Below, one piece after another: positions 12,070-23,312 of a DNA stretch of 64,000 nt (position 1 is its first letter; each line of letters starts with the position of its first letter). The position numbers and the translations under genes were made by a program. The DNA lies in the NCBI GenBank assembly GCA_958298945.1, contig OY282605.1, positions 42,448,811 through 42,512,810 of the forward strand. The letters run 5' to 3'. The notes beneath the pieces are model-generated. The model had not been told where the DNA came from. It made no database searches and saw only the letters and a list, made by a program, of their open reading frames with translations. This stretch comes from Atherix ibis. Its lineage: Eukaryota; Arthropoda; Insecta; Diptera; Athericidae.

Positions 12070-14100
12070 GCATCTGGTTTAAACAGCACAGAAGAAATTC
12101 AGAATTAACGACAACAATAAATGCGGAAGTAGAAATAACAGCAGCAATAACAGAAGCCAATGGATTTAACTCCCATCAACAGGAACTAGACATAATAATC
12201 CACAATAAACGTATTGACTTAGACCTTATAACAGAGACGCACTTCACCTCAAGAACATTTTTTAGTATACGATACTAAGGCACATACAAATCAGACCATC
12301 CTGACAATACCGCGCATGGTAGAATAGCTATCCTTATAAGAAAATCCATCAAACCTTACAATGTTCATCCTTCTTTCAGTCACTTGGAGCATCATTCCTC
12401 GCAGGTAGTGACTATAATGCTAATCACTCTCAATGGAGTTGCCGCGTTATCAATCCTTGAGGAGTGACTCTACAAGACGCAATATCTTATACAAACTATA
12501 ACTGGCCAACATCTCCTTCTAAACAATTTGATATCCTTGACTACTTCATGACCTCTCACTCTGTAGCTTCTCTGTAGGACCATACTACACATATACAAAA
12601 TTCAGTAACCAAAGCCCACGTTAAATACGACAGGAAACAAATGCTACAACAATTCTTGGATGTTAATTAATGAAAAATGAAAAGCTGAAGCAAAATGGCA
12701 ACGCTGCAGAATTCCTAGCTATAAAAATAAACTAAACCAACTAGAACGGGAACTTTCTACAGAAATACAAAAATATACAAGGATTCGACATCTAATTTTA
12801 TAAGATAGAACCAATTCACCCACTGCAATAAAACGACGATACCTGGGCAAAATCGAACATACAAAAGGCTGAGGTATTTGCAAAGCAATTGGTGAATACT
12901 TTCACTCTACACAAGAACATAGAAGATAAAACGAACTTACAATTCCACTTTTTGTAAGTCCTCGTCACAAAAATTTTTCCCCATCCGTAATTAAAAATCG
13001 AATCTATTAACTTTCCGATAAACAGTATTCTCCCTTACTTTGGACATTTTCAATTATGACAATGATACTCAAACTCTAAAAAACTAATTAATTCTCCATC
13101 CTCGTATAGACTTAGCAGCAGCCTGTTACTAATCCTTAGAAAAATCTTAAAGAAACTCCTCTTAAAACACTTTTACCTTATCCTTGAAGATGCTAAAATT
13201 AGTCCCGATCACCAATTCGGTTTCCGATCAGAACACTCTACAATCCAACAATGTCATCATGTGGTTGATTACATTGCATCCTCTCTTGAGCGAAAGGAGT
13301 ACTATTTAGGTGCCTGCCTTTGATCAAGTGTGACATCCTGGACGGCTCCGAAAACTCAAGAGCTTCCTATCCCCCCAAATTCTTCCTTATTTTAAGATCA
13401 TATCTTTTCCAACGTCATTTCCAAGTAACAGTTAATTCTGACCATTCTGAAAATATCCCCTATTACAGCTGGTGTTCCTCAAAGTGGTCTTCTTGGTCCA
13501 AACCTATAGTATATTTATACTTTTGATATCTCAACTAGTCACAAAACTATAACGGCTACCTTTGCTGACGACACCGCTATTTTTGCTTTCTACTCTAATA
13601 TTAAAATGGCTTTTCAGAAACCTATAATCCACTAGGAAAAATCCTCTAGAAAGATCAATACCCTCCCCCCCCCCTCCAACCAAATATAGCTTAATGTATA
13701 TAAATCTAAAGAACATACTTTAAATTTAAAATACGATTTTCAAACTGATCTGAACATACGGTATTGAACTATGGGGTTCTACCACGATTTCCAAATTCTA
13801 TCGTATCTAATCCGTTCAATTCAAAATCCCCCGAAAAATCATTAATGACCCATTCTATGTTCGTAAAAAAGTTATTCACCATAACCTAAATGTTCCCTCC
13901 GTTCATGATTTATGCGTCTCTCGTTATTAAAAGTTTCATTTACATTAAAAAAGCTTTCCGCTGTTACCTTCCCTATTTACACTCGTCACCGTTTAAAAAA
14001 TTGGGCATAGGATTTTTTTTAAATGTGTGATGGGTGTTTACTCTCACATATTCCTGTCCTGTCTTTGTCATAAAATTTGTTTGTTTAAAAAATACGGAAA
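12070..14100 (+). pseudogene. Jockey-like LINE copy C, old and heavily decayed
   Basis: A plus-strand LINE with both enzymatic parts traceable through many stops. Endonuclease: 'ANGFNSHQQELDIII' and 'IDLDLITETHF' (about 12150-12250), then 'GSDYNANHSQWSCRV' (about 12405-12450) and 'FDILDYFMTSHS' (about 12530-12560). Reverse transcriptase: a GFRSEHSTIQQCH-type block (about 13215-13260), motif A remnants 'FDQVWHPG' (about 13320-13350), 'RHFQVTVNSDHSENIP' (about 13415-13462), a broken GVPQ block near 13475, and motif C 'FADDTAIFA' (about 13560-13590). The C-terminal 'LNVP' segment is near 13885 and the 3' end near 14095. No clear target duplication. The 13531-13716 minus frame is a shadow. Confidence 0.8.
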
Positions 14101-16340
14101 ATATACTCTAAATGAAAATATAAAAATCGATTGTTTATTGTTGATTTTCAAAATACTTAGTTGCACTCATAATATTCTTAAAGACTAAACCGTACATTCT
14201 ATATTGTCAGGCATTATAAGGCAAACCATCTGAAATATGAGAATGCTTTTAGCAGATTTTCCATGAAATCAAACAAACTTTCGAATAATTTACGATCAAG
14301 AAACTTCTTTTTCTTCACTTTAGCCGATTTTATATCGTATTTACTTTTTATTCGGTTTTCTTTAATATTTTATTAAGAAATCCTGCCATATTTGGAATAA
14401 TAACAAACTTTGACATCGAATTTCTTGACAGATCGTAAATATTTATGCATATTTTACTATGATATAAATGTATCTTGGCTTTCTTTTGGATAGCAATTTA
14501 AAATGAACTCAAACAAAATGTTACCAGAATATACAACAAACAAAAAAATAATTCCCATTTAACTTATACAAGGAATTCTCGAATAATAGTAAAATGCTAG
14601 GATCGCAAGTAGAAAATTCTATGTTCAAAAATAAAAACAAAATCAAAATGGTTATAAGGGTGAAAATATGATAAAATATGAATAGTTTTTCTAAGTCTTA
14701 CTACTGTTTACTTTTCGTTTACTATCTTGGATCTATGTGTATGTAAATCTGAATTATTATTTTATGGTTAGTAAAAACTTACGAATACTTTCTTCATGAA
14801 TTTGCATCGAAATTGCACACTTACCTAGAAAACAAAGGAAAAATATTATTTTAGTTATCCTAAAATCAAATATAAATAATCAAATATATTTTTAAAATTT
14901 TATTACTTATAATAACCCAAAAAAAAATATATTCGTAATAATTTTAAATTGCTTAGTTTTTGATTCGATCGGCTATGGATTATAAGCAGAAAAATATATT
15001 CAATCAACCACAAAATTTGTGAATGTTCCTATGAGTAACTCTAAATAGATTCTGTATCCTTTTCCAACTGATTAGTTATAGAAATTCGATTTTCAATCAT
15101 TCAATTTAATGCGTATTGAATTATGGGAAAACGACATTTAAAAAGACTTTTTACTATAAGTTAGTTTTTGGTAAAAAATTACAACAATAAAAGAGATTTA
15201 ATTTTATATCAAATAAAATTGAATTTTTATTTGTCATCGATTTTTTTTCTCTTTAATAATATTAAATTAAATGCTCTAATGTAAAAATAAATAAATATTA
15301 AAACTCTTAAGTTAAAAAATTAGTTACCTTACGTTTTCTCAGAAAACTACATTACTAAACATTTACTGATTTTAATTTAATCAATGACCAACATGATCTT
15401 AAAATTGCTTTTATATGAGTACGAAGGTTGTATGATTTATACCAGGCCTCAAAATGAAATAAAACATTTTTATATGTAAAATTTATTTTTTTCTGCAAAA
15501 TGGTTCTTTTATAGCTAAAACCACTTAAATCAACATTTTTTTTCTTTTGTATACCATCTAAAAAATACGAATAGAATATCTCCAAACCTTCAAAATAGAC
15601 ATTTGTTTCAGAAATCATTTCTCATTATTTCAGTAATAATTTCTCCATTTTTATATAGTCAGAAATAGAAAATAATCGCTTTGGACTAAATCTGGTGAAA
15701 AATGGTGGATGGGGAAGCAATTAGTATTTTTAGTTATGGAATTTTACCTTGGCAATGACACAAGTATGCACGCATGGATTGGCTTGAAAATAAGAGAACT
15801 TTTTTCTTCGCTAAATATAGATGTTCCGTTTTTATTTTATTATAAGCTGGGTCCTGTTATTATTTTTCCTTTTTTTAACACAGTCGATTAAGATACCAGA
15901 ATATAATCATTTATCTCTTCTTTGATAGAAATTTTTGCGTTCGCTAGTATAAGTCCATTGTTTCGATTAAACTTTTACTTCTGATGTATAATGATGAATT
16001 CATGTTTGATTATCATTTATAAATAAATGCAAAAATTTATTGAAATTCCGCTTAAAAATATCCAAATACTTCATTAAAATTTTTCACGAACACGTTTTAG
16101 GTTAGCTATTATCAAACGCAGCTTATAGCTTTCTTATACGCCGCAAATTTTCATACACGTATAAGATTTTGCCAACTCAAATATCATTGATTTTTCACTC
16201 AAAGGTCTTTTGAAATAATATCGTGGATTTTTCAATTATTTCTGATGTGGCTACCTCATTTAAACGACTAGAACGTCTTTTATCAATAATGTTTGAATAG
16301 CGGCATATTAATTCAGCTGTCCAATATTTTATGATAGGTA
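14101..16340. other. AT-rich spacer with one candidate terminus
   Basis: No gene recognised. The 87-codon minus frame 15355-15618 and the 60-codon plus frame 15709-15891 have no known motifs. At 15426-15440 is ggttgtatgatttat, the near-complement of the 'attaatcatacaacc' ends seen at 3287, 3865 and 17875. It may be the left end of an element that now contains the mariner at 16341. Confidence 0.5.
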
Positions 16341-17616
16341 ACAGTTCGGCTGAAAAGTTTATAAGGTTGACGTCTAGATGGCGCCTCTTGCAAATTATCA
16401 CAAAGCACCATCCTTCAAATGATTCCTGTCAAAATTTGACAGCAATCGCTCGATTGGTTCGTGAATTATAGCATTTTGAGTGAAGCAACTTTTGTTATTG
16501 AAAAAAAATGGATAAAGCCGAATTTCGTGTATTGATAAAGCATTGCTTTTTGATGAAAAAAAGTACAGTGGAAACCAAAGCATGGTTTGACAAACGTTAT
16601 TCGGACTCTGCTCCAGCTATTTCAACTGTGAAATATTGGTTTCGTCAATTTCGAACTGGTCGTACGAGCACAGTTGATGCAGAACGCAGTGGACGCCCAA
16701 AAGAGGTGGTTGCGGCAGAAAACATCAAAAAAATCCACAAAATAATTTTAAATGACAGTAAAGTGAAGTTGAGCGAGATAGCTGAGACTCTGAAGATATC
16801 GAAAGAGCGTGTTGGACATATCGTGCATGAATATTTGGGCATGCGAAAGCTGTGTGTAAAATGGGTGCCGCGTGAGCTCACTGTGGACCGAAAACAACAA
16901 CGTGTTGATGATTCTGAGCAGTGTTTGGAGCTGTTAAAGCGCAATAAACCCGAATTTTTGCGTCGATATGTGACAATGGATGAAACATGGCTCCGTCACT
17001 ACACTCCAGAGTCCAATCGGCAGTCGGCAGAGTGGAGAGCGAGCGACGAACCGAATCCAAAGCGCGGAAAGACGCAACAGTCGGCTGGCAAGGTGATGGC
17101 GTCTGTATTTTGGGATGCGCATGTTATAATATTCATTGACTATCTCCAGAAGGGACAGACGATTAACAGCGACTATTATATTGCGTTATTGAATCGTTTG
17201 AAGAAAGAAATCGCTAAGGAACGGCCTCATTTGAAGAAGAAAAAAGTGTTGTTTCACCAAGACAATGCACCGTGTCACAAATCGATGAAAACGATGGTCA
17301 AACTCAATGAATTGGGCTACGAATTGCTTCCCCATCCACCGTATTCTCCAGATCTGGCCCCAGCGACTTTTTCCTGTTTGCAGACCTCAAGAGAATGCTC
17401 GCTGGCAAGAAATTTAAGACCGATGATGAAGTGATTGCCGAAACTGAGGCCTATTTTGAGGCAAAACCGAAGGAGTACTATAAAAATGGTATCGAAAAGT
17501 TGGAAGATCGCTATAATCGCTGTATCGCCCTCGAAGGCAACTATGTTGAATAATAAAAATGAATTTTGCAAAAAAAAAAATATTTTTACGGTGTTACCTT
17601 ATAAACTTTTACTGAG
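16341..17616 (+). mobile_element. Irritans-type mariner, copy 1
   Basis: DNA transposon preceded by a TA (16339-16340). Its 5' end acagttcggctgaaaagttt resembles irritans-subfamily mariner ends. The 3' end contains the complementary 'accttataaactttt' (17597-17610) but then departs from the 5' arm, so the outer part of the 3' inverted repeat is altered; a TA follows at 17617. It is roughly 98% identical by eye to copy 2 at 57979-59259. Confidence 0.9.
16508..17553 (+). pseudogene. Mariner transposase (irritans type), frameshifted
   Basis: Cut-and-paste transposase acting on the element's inverted repeats, with insertion at TA. The frame is open for 308 codons: N-terminal helix-turn-helix DNA-binding region, linker 'KWVPREL', first catalytic Asp in 'VTMDETW' and second in 'HQDNAPCHKS'. 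One C is missing in a C-run (17358-17361; four here, five in copy 2). This shifts the frame just before the third Asp, and the true C-terminus continues in another frame to TAA at 17551-17553. A Gly-to-Val change in the 'WDAHG' strand also distinguishes it from copy 2. The D34D spacing would be intact without the frameshift. Confidence 0.93.
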
Positions 17617-17954
17617 TACCCATAAAGTTTTTTGAGTTCTGCTTTTATCTCATCAAGTGTTTTCTTTTATAAAACAAATATTCTATCAATGCTCAATTAA
17701 GGGTTTTTTCCATTGTTGTAAAATCATAAAAGTTTTGCACTTTAAATGGCTGTTACTCGTAAACTAACTGACGCATCTGTTTACAAATTTTACAAGATTG
17801 TCATAAAAGGCTATATATATGAAAAATAGAGTTAATTTTACTGTGGCAATACTATCTCTATCCAAGGATTAGGTATTAATCATACAACCATCTTACTGAG
17901 TCAATAGTTTTGAATGAGAATAAAGTACAATATTATTGTTTGTTTGTTGGTATC
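17617..17954. other. Non-coding flank ending in a shared terminus motif
   Basis: No coding signal. The 3' part, 'aaggattaggtattaatcatacaacc' broken as aaggattagg (17864-17873) plus tattaatcatacaacc (17874-17889), resembles the end of both units of the 2500-3940 repeat. Confidence 0.6.
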
Positions 17955-19242
17955 AAAGGGTTTTCGAATAAGAGTGATATGATTTCTTTTCAAAAAAGAC
18001 ACACTACTTTTTAAGGAAATTCAAATGTTTTTTTATTTAATATGAAGTACAATCGATACAATTAAGTTCTAAATAATACGTCATTCAAATGGCCTCCATG
18101 ACTTCTTTTACAGGAAAGAACTCGATGAACCCAATTTTCGAGCACACTTTCCACTAAATCAAGTCGTATGTCATGAATATCACTTTCAATATTGACTTCT
18201 AAAGTCTTATTTGAAGACCAATGACTTCAAATAACCTTACAAGAAATAGTCTAATTGTGTTAAATCACAACTTCTTGGAGGCCATTCAATGTCACAATTT
18301 CTTGAAATAATCGAATCTCCAAACTTTTCTCGCAATAATTCGGTTGTTGCACGTGCTGTGTGGCACGTAGCCCCGTCTTGTTGGAACCAGATGTTGTCAA
18401 AATCAACTTCTTCCAATTTTGGTCATAAAAAATTGATTATCATTGATCTATAACGCTCTCCATTGACAGTAACGGTGTTACCAGCTTCATTTCGAAGAAG
18501 TACGGACCGATGATTCCACCAGACCAAAAACCACATCAAACTGTCAATTTACGTTAATGTAATGGGTGTTCATGAATAATTTGTGTATTTTCTTCGCACC
18601 AGAATCAACAGTTTTGTTTATTTACCGCACCACTCAGATGAAAGTGAGCCTCATCGGAGAAGATGATTTTCTTAAGAAAATCGTTATCGTTTTCAAGTTG
18701 TTCCAAGAAAAATCAGTAAATTCACGACGTTTACGGTGGTCCAATGGCTTCAGTTCTTAAGTGATAACAATTTTATACGGATGCAAGCCCAAATCCTTTC
18801 TCAAAATCCGCCAGGTTGTGGTTTGAGACAGTCCCACTTCTTGAGATCGTCTTGGAATCGACAAATTACGGTCTCCAGCAACACTTACCTGAACGACAGC
18901 CATATTTTCATTACTTCGAGCGGTTCTTTATCTTATTGGCACTTGAACATTATGTAAAGAAAATGTACGCTCGAAATTTTTAACAATTCGACGAATAGCG
19001 AGCACAGTTGGACGATTATTACGACCATAAAATGGCAAAACCGTACGAAAAGTTGCAATTGGAGAAAGATTATTTTGATAATAAAATTGAATAAATTGTA
19101 AACGTTATTCTTCCGTATATCTCTCCATAATAAAATTGTAAACATTACTAAATACAATGAAGAAAAAAAAACAGATCATGACATATTACAAATGGCCAAA
19201 ATGTCATTTAGAAATCATATTACTCTTATTGGAAAACCCTAT
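17955..19242 (-). mobile_element. DD41D mariner-like element with both ends
   Basis: A complete but decayed DNA transposon. Left arm 17957-17987 begins agggttttcgaataagagtg. The right arm (19210-19240) is its reverse complement over 31 bp with two mismatches. Length of about 1.29 kb fits the mariner superfamily. The arms enclose a minus-strand transposase relic. A clean TA duplication is not preserved, although TA follows at 19242-19243. Confidence 0.85.
18063..19128 (-). pseudogene. DD41D transposase, multiply interrupted
   Basis: Minus-strand transposase relic from ATG at 19126-19128 to a stop at 18063-18065. Traceable in order: 'RLQFIQFYYQNNLSP' and 'FYGRNNRPTVLAIRRIV' (helix-turn-helix region); 'IPRRSQEVGLSQTTTWRILR' (second helix-turn-helix); 'LKPLDHRKRREF'; a broken block around the first catalytic Asp near 18655 ('SDEAHFHLS' in family members); 'WFQQDGATCHTARA' with the second Asp (about 18330-18390); 'WPPRSCDLTQLDYF' with the third Asp (about 18250-18290). 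The second-to-third spacing is 41 residues, the DD41D (rosa/VS-like) pattern. Several stops and frameshifts make it inactive. Of the six DD41D copies in the window this is the most readable. Confidence 0.88.
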
Positions 19243-20600
19243 ATTAAAAGTGTATTTGGACACAAGGAATAACGGGATAAGAAAATCAAATTAGAATGAA
19301 AAGAATTCAAACCCACAACCCCTTGAATAGTAATGCAGTAAGTATTATATTTTTATAAAACGCTTTTTTGTACAAAAATTACTAAAAAAGATGCACTATT
19401 TTAACAAAAAGGATTAATATTAAAATTAAGACAAAAAAAAAACGAAAAAAACTAAAATCTCCATTAAAATATGAAAAAAAGAATCAAACAAGGATGCTAT
19501 AATATAAAAAAGAAAATAAATCGAACTTGATGTACGCTCCTATTGGGGTGAAAAGCCATTAGGAGATTTTTTCCGGATTAACTTTAATCTGAAATCAATT
19601 TTAAAAGGAACAAAATATACAAAAATAATTTCTTAGCAATTTTCAGCTGATTCCTTGTGATATACTCATATATGTTATTGCTACTGAAATACTATGAATA
19701 TGTACGATTTTCGCACATACTAATATTATTTATGAACGAACCGATATAAAAATATATATTAAACGTATTCGTTAGCACGTAATCGTAGTACTGCTTTTTG
19801 TACATGTGCAATTTATCTAACTGAACGCGTTCTTATAGACTAGCTCGTTACTATAGCAGATATTTAGAGAAGATATTACCAAAGGTATGTAAGGATGTAT
19901 ATATATTATATTCATGAACATATGCAGACAGTAGTACCAATTTAGTGGGCTAAAAATCATATCTCTCTCACGTCGCATCGCACGTTTGCATTCAAAATGT
20001 TGATGGCTGATTTTTGCGTGGAAACGCGGCAAAATATTCAATGCCATTTCTCTTTGGTGGTATTATCTTCTGAAATATTTGTGCCTGAAGGCAATATATA
20101 CGCTCGGCAAACCTTTCAGTATACTAATGTGAATCACTAGATACGAAATTGACTTTGAATCATATAAAAATGGCTCAAAATAGATTTAGAAAATTTAATT
20201 AAGGGATTTAATGAAATGTGAATACATACGTGTAGGCTTGAATTTCATACACATCAGTGAACAATCGTCGAAGTCGTCGAAAAAGTAATTTCATAACGAC
20301 CCAACTTGATTCCACCAACCCTTCATCAGCTCTTTTCACTACCGAATATCACCAACCAACGTCATTACAGTAACAAACTTTAGCCACATCCAAATCCATC
20401 TGAGTACACCCATTTTGGCATTCTTTCGTCTACTATAACCACATCATACCATATAAGCTTTATTATCACCATCACGATCGTTTTTATTCATTGTCACTTT
20501 TTGTGCACCCCGTTTTGCACCACATAGTAAAATTATTCTCCTTTTTAGTACTTGATTTAGTTCCTTCATTCTATTCCTGACCGCTATTCTCCCCAATCAC
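19243..20600. other. Spacer, no gene seen
   Basis: AT-rich to about 19800, then mixed composition. The 76-codon minus frame 19817-20047 shows no recognised domain. A run of adenine-rich sequence lies at 19380-19520. Confidence 0.5.
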
Positions 20601-21200
20601 ACTTAATATCTAAATTTTCTAAAGAATTTTTTTTTCCAGAGAGAGACGACAGAGAGAAAGATAAAAAACAAACCCTGAAAAGATATAATGAATAAAAAAT
20701 AAAGCTACTCGCATAATTTCGTTGTAATAGAAGCTTTTTGCTCGTATGCTTTCTGTTATATTTTTTTTTACTCTGCCACTTGCACAGTCGGCCGACTATG
20801 CTATTCTCAACCGCGATATTATATCCACTATAGCCACTATGTTCGTATATAGGATAAAGAGGCTTCGGAGCTATGGAGGAGAAACTTTTCCAACTCCTTG
20901 GACAGAATGTCGTCTGGTTTTGCTAAATTTATTACAATTTCATGGTAAAGTGGGAGACAGACAAACTTTTCTACATAATAACATAAACGTTCCTTTTGAA
21001 GCAGACGATGTCCAGATTTTCTTCTTTTTTTTCTTTTTTGCCAATTTTTTTCTCTTATTTTTCTACTAGTTTTTCTATTTACCATACTTGTATTTGTAAT
21101 TATCATTATTACTATTATTATTTTACATTATTATCATTATTTTTATTATTATACATAGATCGTAAGAAACTGTTGGTTAGTTTCTGTTCATTTCGATAGG
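20601..21200 (+). other. Unassigned stretch with a 107-codon frame
   Basis: Frame 20746-21069 starts with a hydrophobic stretch that could pass for a signal peptide ('MLSVIFFFTLPLAQSA') but ends in poly-Phe from a T-run, and I know no homologue. The opposite strand has an 89-codon frame (20837-21106) rich in Lys/Arg/Glu with 'DDILSKELEKFLLHSSEA'. Either could be an exon fragment or chance. Just downstream is a (TTA)n-like low-complexity tract (about 21085-21155). No promoter or splice evidence was convincing. Confidence 0.2.
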
Positions 21201-21945
21201 GAAAAAAAATTCACCCAGACTTCATCTCTGGAAATTAGTTTCATTTCATCCAACAATTCATACTCATTAGTAAAGAGACTGGTAGAAAAATTTGATTTGA
21301 AATTAAATATAATTTTTCTCATCCTTTTCTTAACTGCTCATTTTAATTTCATTTCATTTTCGTTATTTTTTTCTTCCACCAACTCTCCGGATAAGAATAC
21401 GATTTTAATTTAAAAATATTTCATTGCATTTAGTTTTGTACTTTGCGAATTCAAATTAGTTCAAGCTTTTGTTCAATTAAATTTTTATAAAATAGAAACA
21501 CTTTTATTACTATTGTGGAAATAATTTTTCTACAATTGTGTTATTATTATTTATACTTCTTAGTTACTAATTTCAAAGTTATGTTCCTTTTTTCGTTTTG
21601 GATAATTACATAGTGTATTAATAAAAATGATTCAACTAAAAATTACTTCAATTAGTTCAAGATGACAAGTGGCTTCAATAAGACAGGACTACAGCAAAAG
21701 AGGATTGGCCATCTTGAAGTTAAGGACTCTTATTTAATTTTTTATCCTAATAAACCAAAGGATAATGCCTTCTGATTTAACAAGGTTTTCATGTTTTATT
21801 TTAATGTGGAAAATTTATATTTCACTCATTTAGATTATGTAAAATGAAATATTTAAACGTAAAGTATAAGAGAGGTACTAAAGTATTGTTGTTACATATG
21901 GCATTCCTATCGTTTTACATAATAGTAAAAATTAACCTAATAATA
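21201..21945. other. AT-rich spacer, no gene seen
   Basis: No frame of interest and no repeat recognised up to the TA at 21944-21945 that precedes the next mariner. Confidence 0.55.
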
Positions 21946-22044
21946 CCAGGTGTTGGAATTAATTCGTAGCGTTTTGAAAAAAAAAGATGTATTAGCCAAC
22001 TATACATAGTCACACATAAAAAAGTAAATATTATCCCAGAATCT

Positions 22045-22114
22045 ACTGACATAACGCAACTTTTCCACTATATGACATTTTGTTCATATAGTGGAAAAGT
22101 TGCGTTATGTCAGT
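22045..22114. repeat. Perfect 31-bp-arm palindrome in mariner leader
   Basis: Left arm 22045-22075 and right arm 22084-22114 are exact reverse complements separated by an 8-base loop (cattttgt). The right arm ends 30 bases before the transposase ATG at 22145. The arms read actgacataacgcaactttt... inward. It could form a cruciform in DNA or a very stable hairpin in RNA. Confidence 0.95.
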
Positions 22115-22144
22115 GTCAGTTGCACCTGTTGCGCAGTGTCAAAC

Positions 22145-23062
22145 ATGTCGAAGTTCGTGCCTGAAAAATCCTTTTTGCGGGGAGTGTTACTCCATTACTT
22201 CAACATGAAGGAAAGTGCCGCGGAAAGTCATCGTATTTTAGTGGATGTCTACGGCGAACATGCTCTTGCTGAGCAAACTTGCAGAAAGTGATTTGCGTGG
22301 TTTAAAAATGGAAATTTTAATTTGGAAGACATGGAACGTCCCGGACAGCCGAAAAAGTTTGAAGATGAAGATTTGGTGACGTTGCTCGATGAAGATCCGT
22401 GCCAAACACTCCGGGAGTTGTCCACATCACTTGGAGTCGACTTTTCGATGGTTGGAAAACGCCTGAAAGCCATAGGAATAGTACAAAAACAGGGAACGTT
22501 CGTTCCACATGAGTTGAAACCAAGGGACGTCGAACGGCGTTTTGTCACCTGTGAGATTCTTCTCCAACGACAGGCAAGGAAGGGATTTCTGCATCGAATC
22601 GTCACTGGTGACGAGAAGTGGGTACTCTACAACAATCCCAAATGCAGAAAATCGTGGGGGTTGCCCGGTCATGAATCGACATCGTCCCCCAGGTCGAATA
22701 TTCATGGAAAGAAGATCTTACTGTGTATTTGGTGGGATCAGCTGGGTGTTATTTATTATGAGCTCCTCCAACCGGGTGAAACCATCACTGGGGACGTATA
22801 CAGATGACAATTGATGCGTTTGAACATAGCATTACAAGAAAAGAGGCCGCAATTTAAAGATCGACACGACAAAGTTATTTTGCTCCACGACAATGCAAGA
22901 CCCCATGTTGCGAAAGTCGTGAAAACTTATTTAAATACGCTGAAATGGGAAGTTCTGCCTCACCCGCCATATTTACCAGACATTGCCCCATCTGATTATC
23001 ATTTGTTTCGATCCATGGCGCATGGCTTGTCCAATGAGGTTTTCACTATTGTAGAGCCTTAA
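22145..23062 (+). pseudogene. Mauritiana-type mariner transposase with two TGA stops
   Basis: One continuous frame of 305 codons from ATG 22145, interrupted only by TGA at 22289-22291 (codon 49, where relatives have Trp before Phe) and TGA at 22805-22807 (codon 221). Visible: 'KESAAESHR' helix-turn-helix start, 'ERPGQPKKFED', linker 'FVPHELKPRDVERR', first Asp in 'VTGDEKW' (position 156), second in 'HDNARPH' (249), third in 'APSDYHLF' (284). These are the same positions as Mos1, with D34D spacing. It ends 40 residues short of the Mos1 length of 345. The start was chosen from alignment with the family; the upstream Met at 22091 only reads through the palindrome. Inactive unless stops are suppressed. 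Confidence 0.92.
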
Positions 23063-23159
23063 TCAATGAGGTTTTCACTATTGTAGAGCCTTTAAATTCC
23101 TCAAAACTTTCTGTAGGTACTCTTCTTAATTTCTTAAAATAATAGAATATGCTCTACAA

Positions 23160-23312
23160 AATCGAACCGCCTATAACTGGTCCATCCAACTAACCAATAC
23201 ACTTACAGGTCATCAATTGGACTCATGGTCGTGGCGGTGCATTATGGTCCCTGGCTCTTGTCCTAGGGACCTTTTATGTAAACAAATAAAAAGACAATAA
23301 AAACAAAATAAA
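23160..23312 (+). other. Possible retroelement 3' end with stem-loop
   Basis: A less AT-rich stretch ending in an A-rich '(A)AATAAAAAG' tail. It contains ggtccct (23248-23254) and agggacc (about 23265-23271), a short stem-loop. Such layouts occur at LINE 3' ends, but no reverse transcriptase precedes it, so this is a guess. Confidence 0.25.

Larger units (their letters stand above)
21946..23095 (+). mobile_element. Mauritiana-type mariner, 3'-truncated
   Basis: Begins after TA (21944-21945) with ccaggtgttggaattaattc, similar in its outer bases to Mos1-like mariner ends and to the element at 47678. The leader (21946-22144) contains a large palindrome. The transposase frame follows, then the element is cut short about 40 codons before the family's normal C-terminus, where a 32-bp tandem duplication (23032-23063, 23064-23092) marks the break. 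No 3' inverted repeat was found. Confidence 0.85.

Noticed and set aside
13531..13716. Minus-strand Gly-rich frame
   Set aside because: Antisense to the decayed LINE copy C; the Gly run comes from a C-run.
16645..17122. Minus-strand frames of 60-99 codons over the irritans mariner, and their twins at 58291-58778
   Set aside because: They are antisense shadows of the transposase; their similarity to each other only reflects the duplicate element.
22145..23062. In-frame TGA codons as a sign of UGA recoding or selenocysteine
   Set aside because: Stops also occur as frameshifts and other codons in the neighbouring copies; Trp or Gly codons turning into TGA by single changes explains them better.
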